From positions 1 to 58,728 of the forward strand of contig JAHDQE010000060.1 in NCBI GenBank assembly GCA_018433975.1: a DNA stretch of 58,728 bases, written 5' to 3'. A program made the position numbers and the translations under genes. Each line of letters starts with the position of its first letter. Position 1 is the first letter of the stretch. This document shows, piece after piece, positions 29,738 to 38,004 of this stretch. The notes under the pieces were generated by a model. The model did no database searches and had not been told where the DNA came from. It was given only the letters and a program-made list of their open reading frames with translations. The DNA comes from Ornatilinea sp. (GTDB taxonomy: Bacteria > Chloroflexota > Anaerolineae > Anaerolineales > Anaerolineaceae).

Positions 29738-30698
29738 AAATTACTTTTGATCCGTCATTTTCAAATCGGAAAGGAAGCTCCTTCAACTCCTTCAAGCTTT
29801 CTCGAACAGCAGCGTGATATTTATAAGGGCAATACAAAAGCAAGAATCCGCCACCTCCCGCTCCTGATATTTTGCCACCCAGAGCACCAGCTTTTCGGGC
29901 AGATTGATAAAGGTCATCAATTTGTCCATTACTAATCTTTTTAGCCAGTTTTTTCTTCAACTGCCAGCTTCTGTGTAACATTTTCCCGATTTCATCTAAA
30001 TCACCGTTCTCAATTTCTCTACGGGCTTCTTGGGCAATCCCTTTTATTTCCTGCAGGATCATTGAGTTGTCAACGATTTTCGTTTTCTGTTCTGCTAGAA
30101 TTGACGCGGAGGATCTGGGAAATCCTGTATAAAAAAGCATCAAGTTATCATTTAAATTTCTAAGCGTATCCTCACTAACACTTAATTTTGCGGATTCAAC
30201 TCTTCCATCCGTCTTAAATTCAAGAAATCGAAGCCCTCCTTGAGCAACGATATATTGATCCTGTACTCCAATCGGTTTCTTCAGAATGTCAATTTCGATA
30301 TGACAGGCCTGTTTTGCAAGCACATCCGCAGGAACAATCTGCCCCTGATAAGTGTGCATCGCATGTAACGCCCCCACAGTTACTGTGCTCGATGAGCCTA
30401 AGCCAGAACCCGCAGAAGGGATATCGCCCATTGTGGTAATCTCCACACCACTGGAGATTCCCGTGGTTTTCAGAGCCTCACGAATAAGTTCATGCTCAAT
30501 CTCATCAACCCGGTCCACCATTTCGGTCCGCGTATAACCTACACGCAATTTATCGTCAAAGCGCTTCTTAATTGTTACAAAAATATATTTATCAATGGCT
30601 GTACTTAAAACACATCCCCCATGCTGCTGATAAAAAGTCTCAAAATCCGTTCCGCCACCGAACAAACTGATCCTCAAAGGAGTTTGAATGATAATCAT
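29721..30698 (-). CDS. hddA: GHMP sugar kinase, D-glycero-D-manno-heptose 7-phosphate kinase-like
   Basis: I set the start at the ATG at 30698 ([18 protein letters not shown]), preceded by AGGATTG; a more upstream start adds ten residues without homology signature. The 325-residue product has the GHMP motifs [11 protein letters not shown] (N-terminus), [13 protein letters not shown] (about 90-104) and the C-terminal [18 protein letters not shown]. This pattern fits HddA, which makes heptose 1,7-bisphosphate for GDP-heptose. The GmhB-like gene opposite would supply the next step. GmhA and the HddC nucleotidyltransferase are not in the window. Confidence 0.82.
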   Translation of the reverse strand: MIIIQTPLRISLFGGGTDFETFYQQHGGCVLSTAIDKYIFVTIKKRFDDKLRVGYTRTEMVDRVDEIEHELIREALKTTGISSGVEITTMGDIPSAGSGLGSSSTVTVGALHAMHTYQGQIVPADVLAKQACHIEIDILKKPIGVQDQYIVAQGGLRFLEFKTDGRVESAKLSVSEDTLRNLNDNLMLFYTGFPRSSASILAEQKTKIVDNSMILQEIKGIAQEARREIENGDLDEIGKMLHRSWQLKKKLAKKISNGQIDDLYQSARKAGALGGKISGAGGGGFLLLYCPYKYHAAVRESLKELKELPFRFENDGSKVIFNYRR

Positions 30699-30752
30699 GA
30701 TGGTCAATCCTTTCTGGCTAATAAGCAAGAAACCACTGGCAGACTAGTTATT

Positions 30753-32264
30753 TCAATAGGCACCTTTTCCTTTTATCACTGCCGGAATAGTTTGAACCAG
30801 AAGCTGAATATCCAACCAGATAGTCCAATTACGAATATAATACATATCTAATCGGACACGCTCCTCATATGAAATGTTTGATCTGCCACTGACCTGCCAT
30901 AATCCAGTTATCCCCGGCCGAACAGTGAGTAAGTTCAAATCCCATTTCTGGTATTTATCCATCTCAGCCTGCGTGATCATTCGCGGACCAACTAAAGTCA
31001 TATCCCCTTTGAGAACATTAAATAACTGCGGCAATTCATCTAGACTATATTTTCTTAAGAACCCACCAATTTGGGTAATTCGAGGATCGTCCTTAAGTTT
31101 ATGGTTTTTATTAAGTTCTTCTTTTAATTCTGGATACTGCTCTAAAATTTCATCACCATCTATACGCATGGTTCGGAACTTCAACGCATCAAATTCTCTG
31201 CCGTTTACGCCAACCACCCTCCTGCGATGAAACACAGGGCCATTGGAATCCATTTTCACAAGAATTGCAATAATCAGCAATATAGGCGAAAGGACAATCA
31301 CACCAGGAATTGTCAGGCTGATGTCCATCAAAGATTTAATAAAAAGATCCACACCTGTAAGGCGGACAGGGTTTACTCCAACCAGTGGAACATAAGCAAA
31401 CTGGTTAACTGTCAGGCCTGTTGTCACAATTTCGTACAGACCAGAAGAAAAGCGAACGTTTATCCCTTTATCAAAACCATACTGTTTGAAAATATCCACC
31501 ATTTTATCTCTTGAAGAAATCGCACTGGCAGCAAGAATCAATTCCTCAACCTGATATTCCTGTAACACGTCATCAAGCTGCTCCATATTCCCAAGGCATT
31601 TTAAATTTCTATAAACAATTGTTCCCGGCTTCACTTTCTTATCCACAAAGCCCAAAACATTAAATCCCGATGTCTTCCACTGCAAAAGTTGTTCGGCAAT
31701 CATCAGCCCTTCATCATTTGCACCCACAATAACTGCCGGACTGATGAAGTATCCCCTTACTCTTAGGAAATACACAATTCTTCTAACCAGAAATCGCCCC
31801 AAAAACAATAAAATGAACGAGAAGAACCACGCCATCAACAACCACGCTCTTGCCAGATAAAAATCTGGGACAAGGAACCCAAACGCAATGACCAGTATCA
31901 TTCCCGTTGTTATTGAATTGAATAAAGTTGAGTATTCTTTAGTTCCGCCTAACAAATTCTCTTTAGAATAAAGACCTTTCACCGTGAATATTGTCAACCA
32001 AGTCGGCACCAAAACAAGCATCAGGCGCAAATAAAATTGAAAAGAGGGGGTGACCCATAAATTAAAAAGAGCCACATTCATTTCAAAGCGCACCAAATAA
32101 GCAAGCAAAAAGGCACCTAAGGTCATCATAATATCAATGATCACCAACGAAAATATCAATATGCGCCATTGTTCATCAAGGGATATATTAATCGCTTTGC
32201 TTCTAAAGCCCTGGGTTATAACGGTTTCATTAAAGTGTTCATGTTCAGTTACGGTTGAGGCCAT
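30753..32264 (-). CDS. Undecaprenyl-phosphate sugar phosphotransferase (WbaP/EpsE-type initiator)
   Basis: The 503-residue protein has an N-terminal membrane part with about four spans (33-170), a Rossmann-like middle domain (about 180-300: AVIVGANDEGLMIAEQLL), and the C-terminal bacterial sugar transferase domain with a re-entrant hydrophobic helix (about 325-350), KFRTMRIDGDE, DPRITQIGGFLRKYSLDELPQL and RPGITGLWQVSGR. It transfers a hexose-1-phosphate onto undecaprenyl phosphate, starting the glycan repeat. It follows the response regulator gene by 31 bases, and is thus the first enzyme gene of the transcript. Confidence 0.92.
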   Translation of the reverse strand: MASTVTEHEHFNETVITQGFRSKAINISLDEQWRILIFSLVIIDIMMTLGAFLLAYLVRFEMNVALFNLWVTPSFQFYLRLMLVLVPTWLTIFTVKGLYSKENLLGGTKEYSTLFNSITTGMILVIAFGFLVPDFYLARAWLLMAWFFSFILLFLGRFLVRRIVYFLRVRGYFISPAVIVGANDEGLMIAEQLLQWKTSGFNVLGFVDKKVKPGTIVYRNLKCLGNMEQLDDVLQEYQVEELILAASAISSRDKMVDIFKQYGFDKGINVRFSSGLYEIVTTGLTVNQFAYVPLVGVNPVRLTGVDLFIKSLMDISLTIPGVIVLSPILLIIAILVKMDSNGPVFHRRRVVGVNGREFDALKFRTMRIDGDEILEQYPELKEELNKNHKLKDDPRITQIGGFLRKYSLDELPQLFNVLKGDMTLVGPRMITQAEMDKYQKWDLNLLTVRPGITGLWQVSGRSNISYEERVRLDMYYIRNWTIWLDIQLLVQTIPAVIKGKGAY

Positions 32265-32295
32265 CTATCTCCCTCCATCCATTTCACAACGACGC

Positions 32296-33066
32296 TTAAT
32301 CTGTCTGCAATTTATAACCAAGTCGATCAAAATTCAGAATGAAATTTTTTCCAGAATTTACTCTTTCAAATTTTCTTCTTAACAAATAAATCAAATATTT
32401 TGTCCGACGGCGTACTTCAGGAGAATCTTCTCCCCAAACCGCCTGCCCAATCACGTCATAACTGACTACCGCGGGAGCATTTTTTGCCAACAGGGAAAGC
32501 ACCGCAAATTCTTTAGGCGTAAGTCTCACTTTTTCATCATGTAGGATCACTTCCTGAGAAAAAAGATCAACTATCAGGTTGATATCTTGAAAAACCAGCT
32601 TACTCAGTTCTTGTGGCTTATGCGCTCGCCGTAGGACAGCTTTCACACGTTCACTAACTTCGTTGTTATAGAATGGTTTTGAAATATAATCATCCACCCC
32701 ACGATGTAATCCATTCACTATATCTTCTTTCGTGCCCAATGCCGAAATAACAATAACCGGGATGTTCTTAATTTTTCGCATCTCATCCAAAACTTCCCAC
32801 CCGTTCATTTCCGGCATCATGATATCCAGAAGTACCAGATCAAGAGGATAATCTGCTACCTTTTTTACAGCTTCTCTGCCGTTTGTTGAGCTCATTACAT
32901 TAAAGCCCGCCAAGCGAAGAATTTGTTTTAATAAATAAATGCTGTCAAGATTGTCTTCTACGACAAGTATAGTTTGCCTCTCCGATGCTTCAATTTGATC
33001 CAGATCAATTCCTGCGCCAATTGATGAAATTAAAAACTTATTCGATTTATCATTGGATTTTTCCAT
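32296..33066 (-). CDS. OmpR-family response regulator, orphan
   Basis: The 256-residue protein has about 30 extra N-terminal residues, then a receiver domain with acidic pair Glu37/Asp38, phosphoacceptor Asp81 (VLLDIMMPEMNGW), Ser108 and Lys130 (ISKPF), and a C-terminal winged-helix DNA-binding domain (LTPKEFAVLSLLAKNAPAVVS ... RRRTKYLIYLLRRKFE). No histidine kinase gene is nearby. It is the first gene after the promoter and leader at 33099-33292 and precedes the WbaP-like gene, so it is placed to control the glycan locus, including itself. The kinase partner is unknown. Confidence 0.9.
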   Translation of the reverse strand: MEKSNDKSNKFLISSIGAGIDLDQIEASERQTILVVEDNLDSIYLLKQILRLAGFNVMSSTNGREAVKKVADYPLDLVLLDIMMPEMNGWEVLDEMRKIKNIPVIVISALGTKEDIVNGLHRGVDDYISKPFYNNEVSERVKAVLRRAHKPQELSKLVFQDINLIVDLFSQEVILHDEKVRLTPKEFAVLSLLAKNAPAVVSYDVIGQAVWGEDSPEVRRRTKYLIYLLRRKFERVNSGKNFILNFDRLGYKLQTD

Positions 33067-33098
33067 AACTCCCCACCACTATCTGTTTTATTAAAATA

Positions 33099-33126
33099 CA
33101 AAAAACCGACATCGTAAGGCCGGTTT
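33099..33126 (-). terminator. Intrinsic terminator in the leader of the response regulator gene
   Basis: On the minus strand AAACCG, a 12-base loop region and CGGTTTTTT form a 6-bp stem with a T run. It stands about 35 bases before the regulator ATG and directly after a folded leader element (33126-33195), with one overlapping base between the element's last pairing strand and the terminator stem. The arrangement suggests attenuation. The stem is short, so termination would be partial unless the imperfect inner pairs also form. Confidence 0.6.
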
Positions 33127-33200
33127 CGCTACTCGGCTCCCTGAATGCTGTTCTTAAGCAAGTTATTAAGAAAAGCGACCATATTGAGCATTCAGATCAT
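33126..33200 (-). ncRNA. Structured leader RNA, candidate cis-regulator of the glycan operon
   Basis: A 9-bp perfect outer stem pairs 33187-33195 with 33141-33149 (CTGAATGCT/AGCATTCAG). Inside it a 5-bp hairpin forms between 33166-33170 and 33153-33157 (CTTAA/TTAAG). The loop segment TCGCT (33174-33178) can pair with AGCGA (33126-33130) beyond the outer stem, giving a pseudoknot-like contact that abuts the terminator. I could not match it to any riboswitch consensus I know. It sits between a strong promoter and the first gene of a 32-kb operon, similar in position to JUMPstart/ops or EAR-type antitermination elements, but with no recognisable sequence match to them. Confidence 0.5.
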
Positions 33201-33263
33201 CGCCTCCCCCAAGAGTATTACGTCAAAAAAAAGATTCTTTTTCTTCACGTATTTTATATTAGT

Positions 33264-33292
33264 ATTGTAGCGATAATAAAACGGTTTGTCAA
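33264..33292 (-). promoter_or_regulatory. Sigma-A promoter for the response regulator and glycan locus
   Basis: On the minus strand TTGACA (33287-33292) and TACAAT (33264-33269) are separated by exactly 17 bases, a nearly perfect vegetative promoter. Transcription would start near 33257 and give a leader of about 190 bases ahead of the regulator gene. The remaining sequence between this promoter and the atpG stop (33293-33405) is A/T-rich and shows no gene or strong terminator. Confidence 0.8.
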
Positions 33293-33405
33293 TAACATAA
33301 ATATATTTGTACTAAATTTATCTTATTATCAAACAGCCAACCACTTTCTAATAATTATTGCTACACGTAACTATTGAAAAATTAGCATCCTGGTTTTAAG
33401 AAAAA

Positions 33406-34284
33406 TCATATCAAACCAGCACCTGCGGCCAACTCTTGCATTTCTTGAGTTATGGCATGTCTACGCCCCATTTGCACAATCATATTTAAATCTTCAATCA
33501 ATCTGCCAGCATTATGTCCAGCCTCTTCCATAAGACTATATCGAGTAGAATGTTCCGAGGCAGACGATTCAAGAAAATAGTTATACAAAGATACCGTAAT
33601 CAACTGCTCCATTATACGTCCATAAATCAAAACCGGCTGTGTCTCAATGATTGGATTAGGCCAATCAGACACTTGTTCAGAATTATAGTGTTTTCCAATG
33701 TTAAACGGAAGCAATTGTCCAATTTCACTATGATATTTGCCTGCATTATCATAATGATTATACAAGATATCAACCCCATCCAGAAGGAATTTTTCATAAT
33801 CTTGTAAAATGTTTCGAGAAAAGTTATAAACACTTGAATAACTGGGGTAGGATTTTCCGGTTAACGCAACAGCCCTTTGAATTTCAATATTTCGTTGTTC
33901 TGCGGAACTAATTAAACGATCTCCTGACATCCATATCCGCAAAGTTCCTTGAAATTGTCCAAAATAATCGGTTTCAAGCTTATCCAAAAGATTTGTGTCA
34001 AATTTACCACAAAAACCCCGATCGCTTCCGATTACAAAAATCAATTTGGTTTTAACGCGATTCACGCCTTCACCAACAGTATCTGAATACGAAAAGTTTC
34101 CAACAAAGGGGATAATTTGATCCAAAATACCCAGAAGATTATTGGAATATTCCTCCATCGTCGATTTCTTTGCCAGGGAAGCTCGCCAGGCACCTAACGA
34201 TATGGTACGCAATGCTCCCAGGAGTGGTTCAATGGTTTTAATATTTCCTAGTCGTTCCTGGTTTCTTTGAAGAGTTTCGGACAT
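33406..34284 (-). CDS. atpG: N-type ATPase gamma subunit
   Basis: The 292-residue protein has the gamma-subunit ends: an N-terminal helix with RLGNIKTIEPLLGALRTISLGAW and a C-terminal helix (SLMEEAGHNAGRLIEDLNMIVQMGRRHAITQEMQELAAGAG) that form the central coiled shaft, plus the central Rossmann-like region with VIGSDRGFCGKFDTNLL. It couples c-ring rotation to the alpha/beta head. It is the last gene of the atp operon and follows the PII-like gene by five bases. It is more divergent than housekeeping F-type gamma, as is usual for N-ATPases. Confidence 0.9.
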   Translation of the reverse strand: MSETLQRNQERLGNIKTIEPLLGALRTISLGAWRASLAKKSTMEEYSNNLLGILDQIIPFVGNFSYSDTVGEGVNRVKTKLIFVIGSDRGFCGKFDTNLLDKLETDYFGQFQGTLRIWMSGDRLISSAEQRNIEIQRAVALTGKSYPSYSSVYNFSRNILQDYEKFLLDGVDILYNHYDNAGKYHSEIGQLLPFNIGKHYNSEQVSDWPNPIIETQPVLIYGRIMEQLITVSLYNYFLESSASEHSTRYSLMEEAGHNAGRLIEDLNMIVQMGRRHAITQEMQELAAGAGLI

Positions 34285-34289
34285 AACGT

Positions 34290-34616
34290 TTAGTAAATTT
34301 CCATTTCTTCAAGATTCCAAATGAATACCACTGCTCCGCCCAAACCGGCCGTAACCGGTACGGGGCCTGCAGAAAAGCCATTACTGGTTTCCTCTGATCC
34401 CACTTCTAACTCTATTCGACAATTATCACGGATAATCGAGGTTACTTTCTCTAGATCGTGATCTTCAACTGCAATAAACAAAGATAATTGGGATTGCCTC
34501 AACATCCCGCCGCTGGATTCGGTATAAGTTGCCGTGTGTCCTTCATTGACCAGGGCATTTAACACATTTTCTGCTTCCGCTTTTGGAACAACGGCCATAA
34601 CCATTTTTTTCATCAT
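34290..34616 (-). CDS. PII-like protein of the DarA/CdAR (cyclic-di-AMP receptor) family within the ATPase operon
   Basis: The 108-residue protein follows the DarA/PstA (PF06153-type) pattern along its whole length: KMVMAVVPKAEAENVLNALVNEG (beta1-alpha1), the SSGGML segment (34-39), FIAVEDHDLEKVTSIIRDNC (48-66), a flexible linker, and the ending GGAVVFIWNLEEMEIY. Family members are trimers that bind c-di-AMP, best known from Bacillus, Staphylococcus and Listeria. By my alignment some ligand-contact positions of DarA are changed (for example its beta2 Arg would be Thr here), so ligand identity is open. Its ATG overlaps the atpA stop by four bases and atpG follows after five bases, so it is a co-translated part of the operon. 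I infer regulation of the ATPase or sensing linked to it. Confidence 0.8.
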   Translation of the reverse strand: MMKKMVMAVVPKAEAENVLNALVNEGHTATYTESSGGMLRQSQLSLFIAVEDHDLEKVTSIIRDNCRIELEVGSEETSNGFSAGPVPVTAGLGGAVVFIWNLEEMEIY

Positions 34617-36271
34617 TCACCCTTTCCTTCTAACCAATCGTGATGAAATTTATCAAGTGCGATTTCTAATGCTTCTCGTATTTCATCTGTCAAAACGGTC
34701 TCACGATGAATATCCGCAACAATTTTGGGTTCCATAGATTCAAAGTAATTGATCAAATCCGCTTGATACACCTCAATTTGATTCAGCTTAATAGCTTCAA
34801 CTCTGCCAGAAAGCGCCGCATACAATAAGATCACTTGCAGCGACATTGAAATAGGCTGGCGAACTCCCTGCGCCAATATTTTTTGTAAACGCGTTCCACG
34901 TTCAATTTGCCTTTGAGTTGCCGGATCAACTTCCGTTCCAAACCTTGAAAAGCGAACTACTTCCTCAAACTGAGCCAGTTCCAACCGAAGATCTCCTGCC
35001 ACCTGTCTCATCGCTTTCGTCTGTGCCGCCCCACCAACACGAGAGACAGAACGTCCAATCTCTATCGCCGGTTTGACCCCTTTATTAAACAGTTCCCGAT
35101 CCAAAATAATTTGACCATCCGTAATCGAAATGAGATTGGTAGGAATATAAGCGGAAATATTCCCGCGTTGAACTTCCACAATGGGCAAAGCTGTGATTGA
35201 CCCTCCGCCAAAATCCTCATTTAATTTACAGGCCCGTTCAAGCAATCGGGAATGAAGATAAAAAATATCGCCCGGATAGGCTTCTCGACCTGGTGGACGC
35301 CTGAGCAACAAACTCAACTCACGGTATGCATCTGCATGCTTACTCAAATCATCATAAACGATCAATACATCACGGCCCATGTGAAGTAAATATTCTGCAA
35401 TGGTACACCCAACGTAAGGCGCCAGGTAACGGAGAGCCGGTGGATCATCAGGGCTAGAAAAAACGATGGTTGTATAAGCCAATGCATCATTTTCCTTAAG
35501 TGCATTGATCACTCCAAGGATTGAAGATTTTCGTTGCCCAATAGCCACATAGACACAATCCACTTCGTTATTCCGCTGGTTTATTATCGCATCCACGGCA
35601 ATAGAGGTTTTTCCAGTCTGCCGGTCTCCAACAATCAGCTCCCTCTGTCCCCTTCCTATCGGCAATAACGCATCAATCAATTTAATACCGGTCTGTAATG
35701 GTTCTCTAACCGGAGTCCGTTCAATGATCCCTGGTGCATCTTGTTCAAGCAAATTATAGGCAGCCGGATTTAATGATCCTTTTTCGTCCACTGGAATACC
35801 CAGTGGGTCAATGATTCTACCCAAAAGTTTAGGGCCTACCGGAACTTTCAAGCGCGTTCCAGAAGCAGTCACCAAATCCCCCCCACGTATTCCCTCATCA
35901 GGCCCCAACAATATTACATCCACTTCATCCCGTTCAAGGTTTAACACCAGTCCCCTGACGCCTGTTGGGAATTCAACCAGTTCATCTGTGCCAACATTCC
36001 GGAGCCCGGATAAAGTTGCTACACCATTTCCAATGTGCTGGACTGTACCCACATTTTGAAAATGGACAACGCTTTCCAGGGCAGCGCTTTGCTCTTCCAG
36101 AATTTTTATTAATACAGGAAGCTCAGGCGCAAAGGGCCTGGTCGAGTGATTTCTAATTTTCGTCTTTGCATCAGATACAATATTGGCACTACTTACTTTA
36201 AAATCCAATACAGAAGATCGCAAAGAAGTCAATAACTCCTGCGTTAAGGAGGTCTCTTGCAAATCACTCAT
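34613..36271 (-). CDS. atpA: N-type ATPase alpha subunit
   Basis: The 552-residue protein has Walker A GDRQTGKTS (about 225-233), VYVAIGQRKSSI, the alpha arginine-finger region IEIGRSVSRVGGAAQTKAM and the DELVEFPTGVRGLVLNLE beta-barrel domain. It is longer than common F1 alpha (about 500) owing to N- and C-terminal extensions, a feature of the N-type group. It forms the non-catalytic sites of the head. Its start overlaps the atpF stop by eight bases and its stop overlaps the PII-like gene by four. Confidence 0.93.
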   Translation of the reverse strand: MSDLQETSLTQELLTSLRSSVLDFKVSSANIVSDAKTKIRNHSTRPFAPELPVLIKILEEQSAALESVVHFQNVGTVQHIGNGVATLSGLRNVGTDELVEFPTGVRGLVLNLERDEVDVILLGPDEGIRGGDLVTASGTRLKVPVGPKLLGRIIDPLGIPVDEKGSLNPAAYNLLEQDAPGIIERTPVREPLQTGIKLIDALLPIGRGQRELIVGDRQTGKTSIAVDAIINQRNNEVDCVYVAIGQRKSSILGVINALKENDALAYTTIVFSSPDDPPALRYLAPYVGCTIAEYLLHMGRDVLIVYDDLSKHADAYRELSLLLRRPPGREAYPGDIFYLHSRLLERACKLNEDFGGGSITALPIVEVQRGNISAYIPTNLISITDGQIILDRELFNKGVKPAIEIGRSVSRVGGAAQTKAMRQVAGDLRLELAQFEEVVRFSRFGTEVDPATQRQIERGTRLQKILAQGVRQPISMSLQVILLYAALSGRVEAIKLNQIEVYQADLINYFESMEPKIVADIHRETVLTDEIREALEIALDKFHHDWLEGKGE

Positions 36272-37046
36272 TTTTAAGCCTCTCGCTTAATGCTTTTGAA
36301 ACTTCTTCACGCATATTGACAAGTTGTGTGCGGATCGAATTGTCTATAACCAAATCTCCCATTCGCACTTTTAACCCCAACGCCAGATTGGCGTTTTTAT
36401 GGATCTCCAGATTAACATTTCGGTCAGCCAGAGCACTAAAAGTTTGTGCAATAGTTCTTTGTTGTTGCGGAGATAAGGGATGTGGAGAATCCACAAACAC
36501 TTTAACGCTCCTTTCACCCAGAGAGCGCCGAATTATTTCAACCTCTTGCATATCTCCCCGACCCATCTCCCAAACACGCTTGGTTACCTGTTCAACCAAC
36601 GAATCCTGCAGCTCTTTAGGAACCACTTTCCCAATCGCCTGACTGCTGACATCTACAATCGATGTAATTAGATCATCATAATAATCTGTTAGTGATTGTT
36701 TCTGGATTTGACGTGCCTCGACCAGTGCTTCTTCAAGAATACCTTCCACCTCTGATTGAGTTTCTTGCATAATTCTTTTTCGTTCTAACTCAAGATGTGT
36801 CTGGGCTTCGTTGATAATTTCTGCAATTTCTTGATCAACTTCACTTAGTCGGTTCTCAATTTCTGATCGTAGTTGTGCCGCCGCCTGACGGTCTTCTTGC
36901 ATTTGTTGAAGAAGAGCCTTTTTTTGAGCCGATTGTTCCTTAACCGCAGCAACCACCCGCTTAAATAAGAAATGATAAAGGATTGCTGATAAAACCAGGA
37001 AATTTGCAGCTTCAAGAAGAATTGTTACTAAATCGAGTTCAAACAT
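36264..37046 (-). CDS. atpF: N-type ATPase b subunit with delta-like C-terminus
   Basis: The 260-residue protein has one N-terminal membrane helix (about 8-28), a long charged coiled coil (about 30-140), and a C-terminal domain (about 150-255) that resembles the end of F1 delta: a segment with RSLGERSVKVFVDSPHPLS and the final GLKVRMGDLVIDNSIRTQLVNM, close to the delta signature for its last strand. Common b subunits have about 160 residues. No separate atpH exists in the operon, so this protein probably combines the stator stalk with the function of delta in binding the alpha N-terminus. Confidence 0.88.
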   Translation of the reverse strand: MFELDLVTILLEAANFLVLSAILYHFLFKRVVAAVKEQSAQKKALLQQMQEDRQAAAQLRSEIENRLSEVDQEIAEIINEAQTHLELERKRIMQETQSEVEGILEEALVEARQIQKQSLTDYYDDLITSIVDVSSQAIGKVVPKELQDSLVEQVTKRVWEMGRGDMQEVEIIRRSLGERSVKVFVDSPHPLSPQQQRTIAQTFSALADRNVNLEIHKNANLALGLKVRMGDLVIDNSIRTQLVNMREEVSKALSERLKNE

Positions 37047-37058
37047 GAATTGTCCTTT

Positions 37059-37334
37059 TTATCCAAAAAACCTGTTAAGTAGCGGATTGGCAAACAACAA
37101 GATTAAGACGACAAGCAATACATAAATTGCCGTCGATTCCAATAAAGCCATCGCAATTAACAGAGTCGTTCGTAAATCTGCCGCAGCTTCAGGCTGACGA
37201 GCCATCCCTTCAAGCGCTTTTTCTACTGCTCGTCCTTCAGCCAACGCCGGAACAGCAGTTCCTAATACAATTGCTACCCCCGAGACAATAATAGTTAACA
37301 CAGTGATCAGAGTTTCAGGACTCATATTTTGCAT
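37059..37334 (-). CDS. atpE: N-type ATPase c subunit with two-carboxylate ion site
   Basis: The 91-residue hairpin protein has two hydrophobic helices with the polar loop [13 protein letters not shown]. The outer helix carries Glu66-Ser67-Thr68 and Tyr71 (LLESTAIY), and the inner helix carries Glu33 at the position of the Gln of Na+-type c rings (PALAEGRAV). This matches the Na+-binding signature with an extra carboxylate, as described for N-ATPases. Whether Na+ or H+ is transported is unsettled for such proteins: the Burkholderia pseudomallei N-type ring was reported as H+ specific. Its start overlaps the end of atpB by 20 bases. Confidence 0.93.
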   Translation of the reverse strand: MQNMSPETLITVLTIIVSGVAIVLGTAVPALAEGRAVEKALEGMARQPEAAADLRTTLLIAMALLESTAIYVLLVVLILLFANPLLNRFFG

Positions 37335-37998
37335 TTTTCATTTCCTCCGAATTAATTTTTGGATTGTTTTCTGTTGTTTCCACACCTGCAGCAATATAAA
37401 CAGACGCGAGAACGGTGAAGATGTACGCTTGTAATAAACCAGTAAAAACACTCAATCCTGCTAATGGTAATGGGACAAACAAGGGGATTAACGCAAAGAT
37501 AATGGCGACGATTAATTCCCCGCTAAATATATTTCCAAAGAGCCTCAAAGTCAGTGACAGTGTTCGGCTCAATTGCCCAATGATCTCGAGTGGCAAAAGA
37601 AAAATAGGATTTGCGAGATTCTTAAGATACCCAACTACTCCTTTCACCCGGATTCCGAAATAATGGACTGAGAAAAAAACCACTAAAGCCAAAGCCAGCG
37701 TCGTATTAATATCACTGGTAGGAGACATTAAGAAAGGAACAATCCCTATTACATTGGCAAATACAATGAAAATAGCCAACGACCCTAAAAAAGGAAGAAA
37801 TAATTCACCGGAACGCCCCATTACATCCGAAATTGTATCGTTCAAAAAATCAAATAGCATTTCTAATGCAACCGGTTCACGCTTGCCAATCCAGATCGCT
37901 AATCCCGACACAATGGCCATCATCACCCATGTCGAAACAACCGTATCCCGAATAGGAAAATTGAACAAATAAAACACTATCGCTCGATCAAACTCCAT
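37315..37998 (-). CDS. atpB: N-type ATPase a subunit
   Basis: The 227-residue protein has five to six hydrophobic helices and the essential stator arginine at Arg152 in [13 protein letters not shown], with [11 protein letters not shown] and a conserved Pro-rich end of the channel helices. It forms the ion half-channels beside the c ring. It ends in [10 protein letters not shown] and overlaps the atpE start by 20 bases, which suggests coupled translation with c; c has to be made in excess, so an internal ribosome site within the overlap is likely. Confidence 0.92.
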   Translation of the reverse strand: MEFDRAIVFYLFNFPIRDTVVSTWVMMAIVSGLAIWIGKREPVALEMLFDFLNDTISDVMGRSGELFLPFLGSLAIFIVFANVIGIVPFLMSPTSDINTTLALALVVFFSVHYFGIRVKGVVGYLKNLANPIFLLPLEIIGQLSRTLSLTLRLFGNIFSGELIVAIIFALIPLFVPLPLAGLSVFTGLLQAYIFTVLASVYIAAGVETTENNPKINSEEMKNAKYES

Positions 37999-38004
37999 TT
38001 AGTT

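Noticed and set aside
3..33066. The whole glycan locus as a recently acquired island
   Set aside because: Base composition and codon use look similar to the rest of the window by eye, and no integrase, tRNA site or flanking repeats were seen. A composition calculation would be needed.
33126..33200. Cyclic-di-GMP-I (GEMM) or other known riboswitch in the regulator leader
   Set aside because: The 3' part (GGGAGCCGAGTAGCG) recalls the end of GEMM RNAs, but the conserved GCAAACC and ACGCAAAGCC segments are missing and the outer stem encloses a different layout.
33195..33210. ops/JUMPstart element upstream of the glycan operon
   Set aside because: GGCGATGATCT matches the ops core GGCGGTAGCGT at only about half of its positions, and no RfaH-like gene is in the window.
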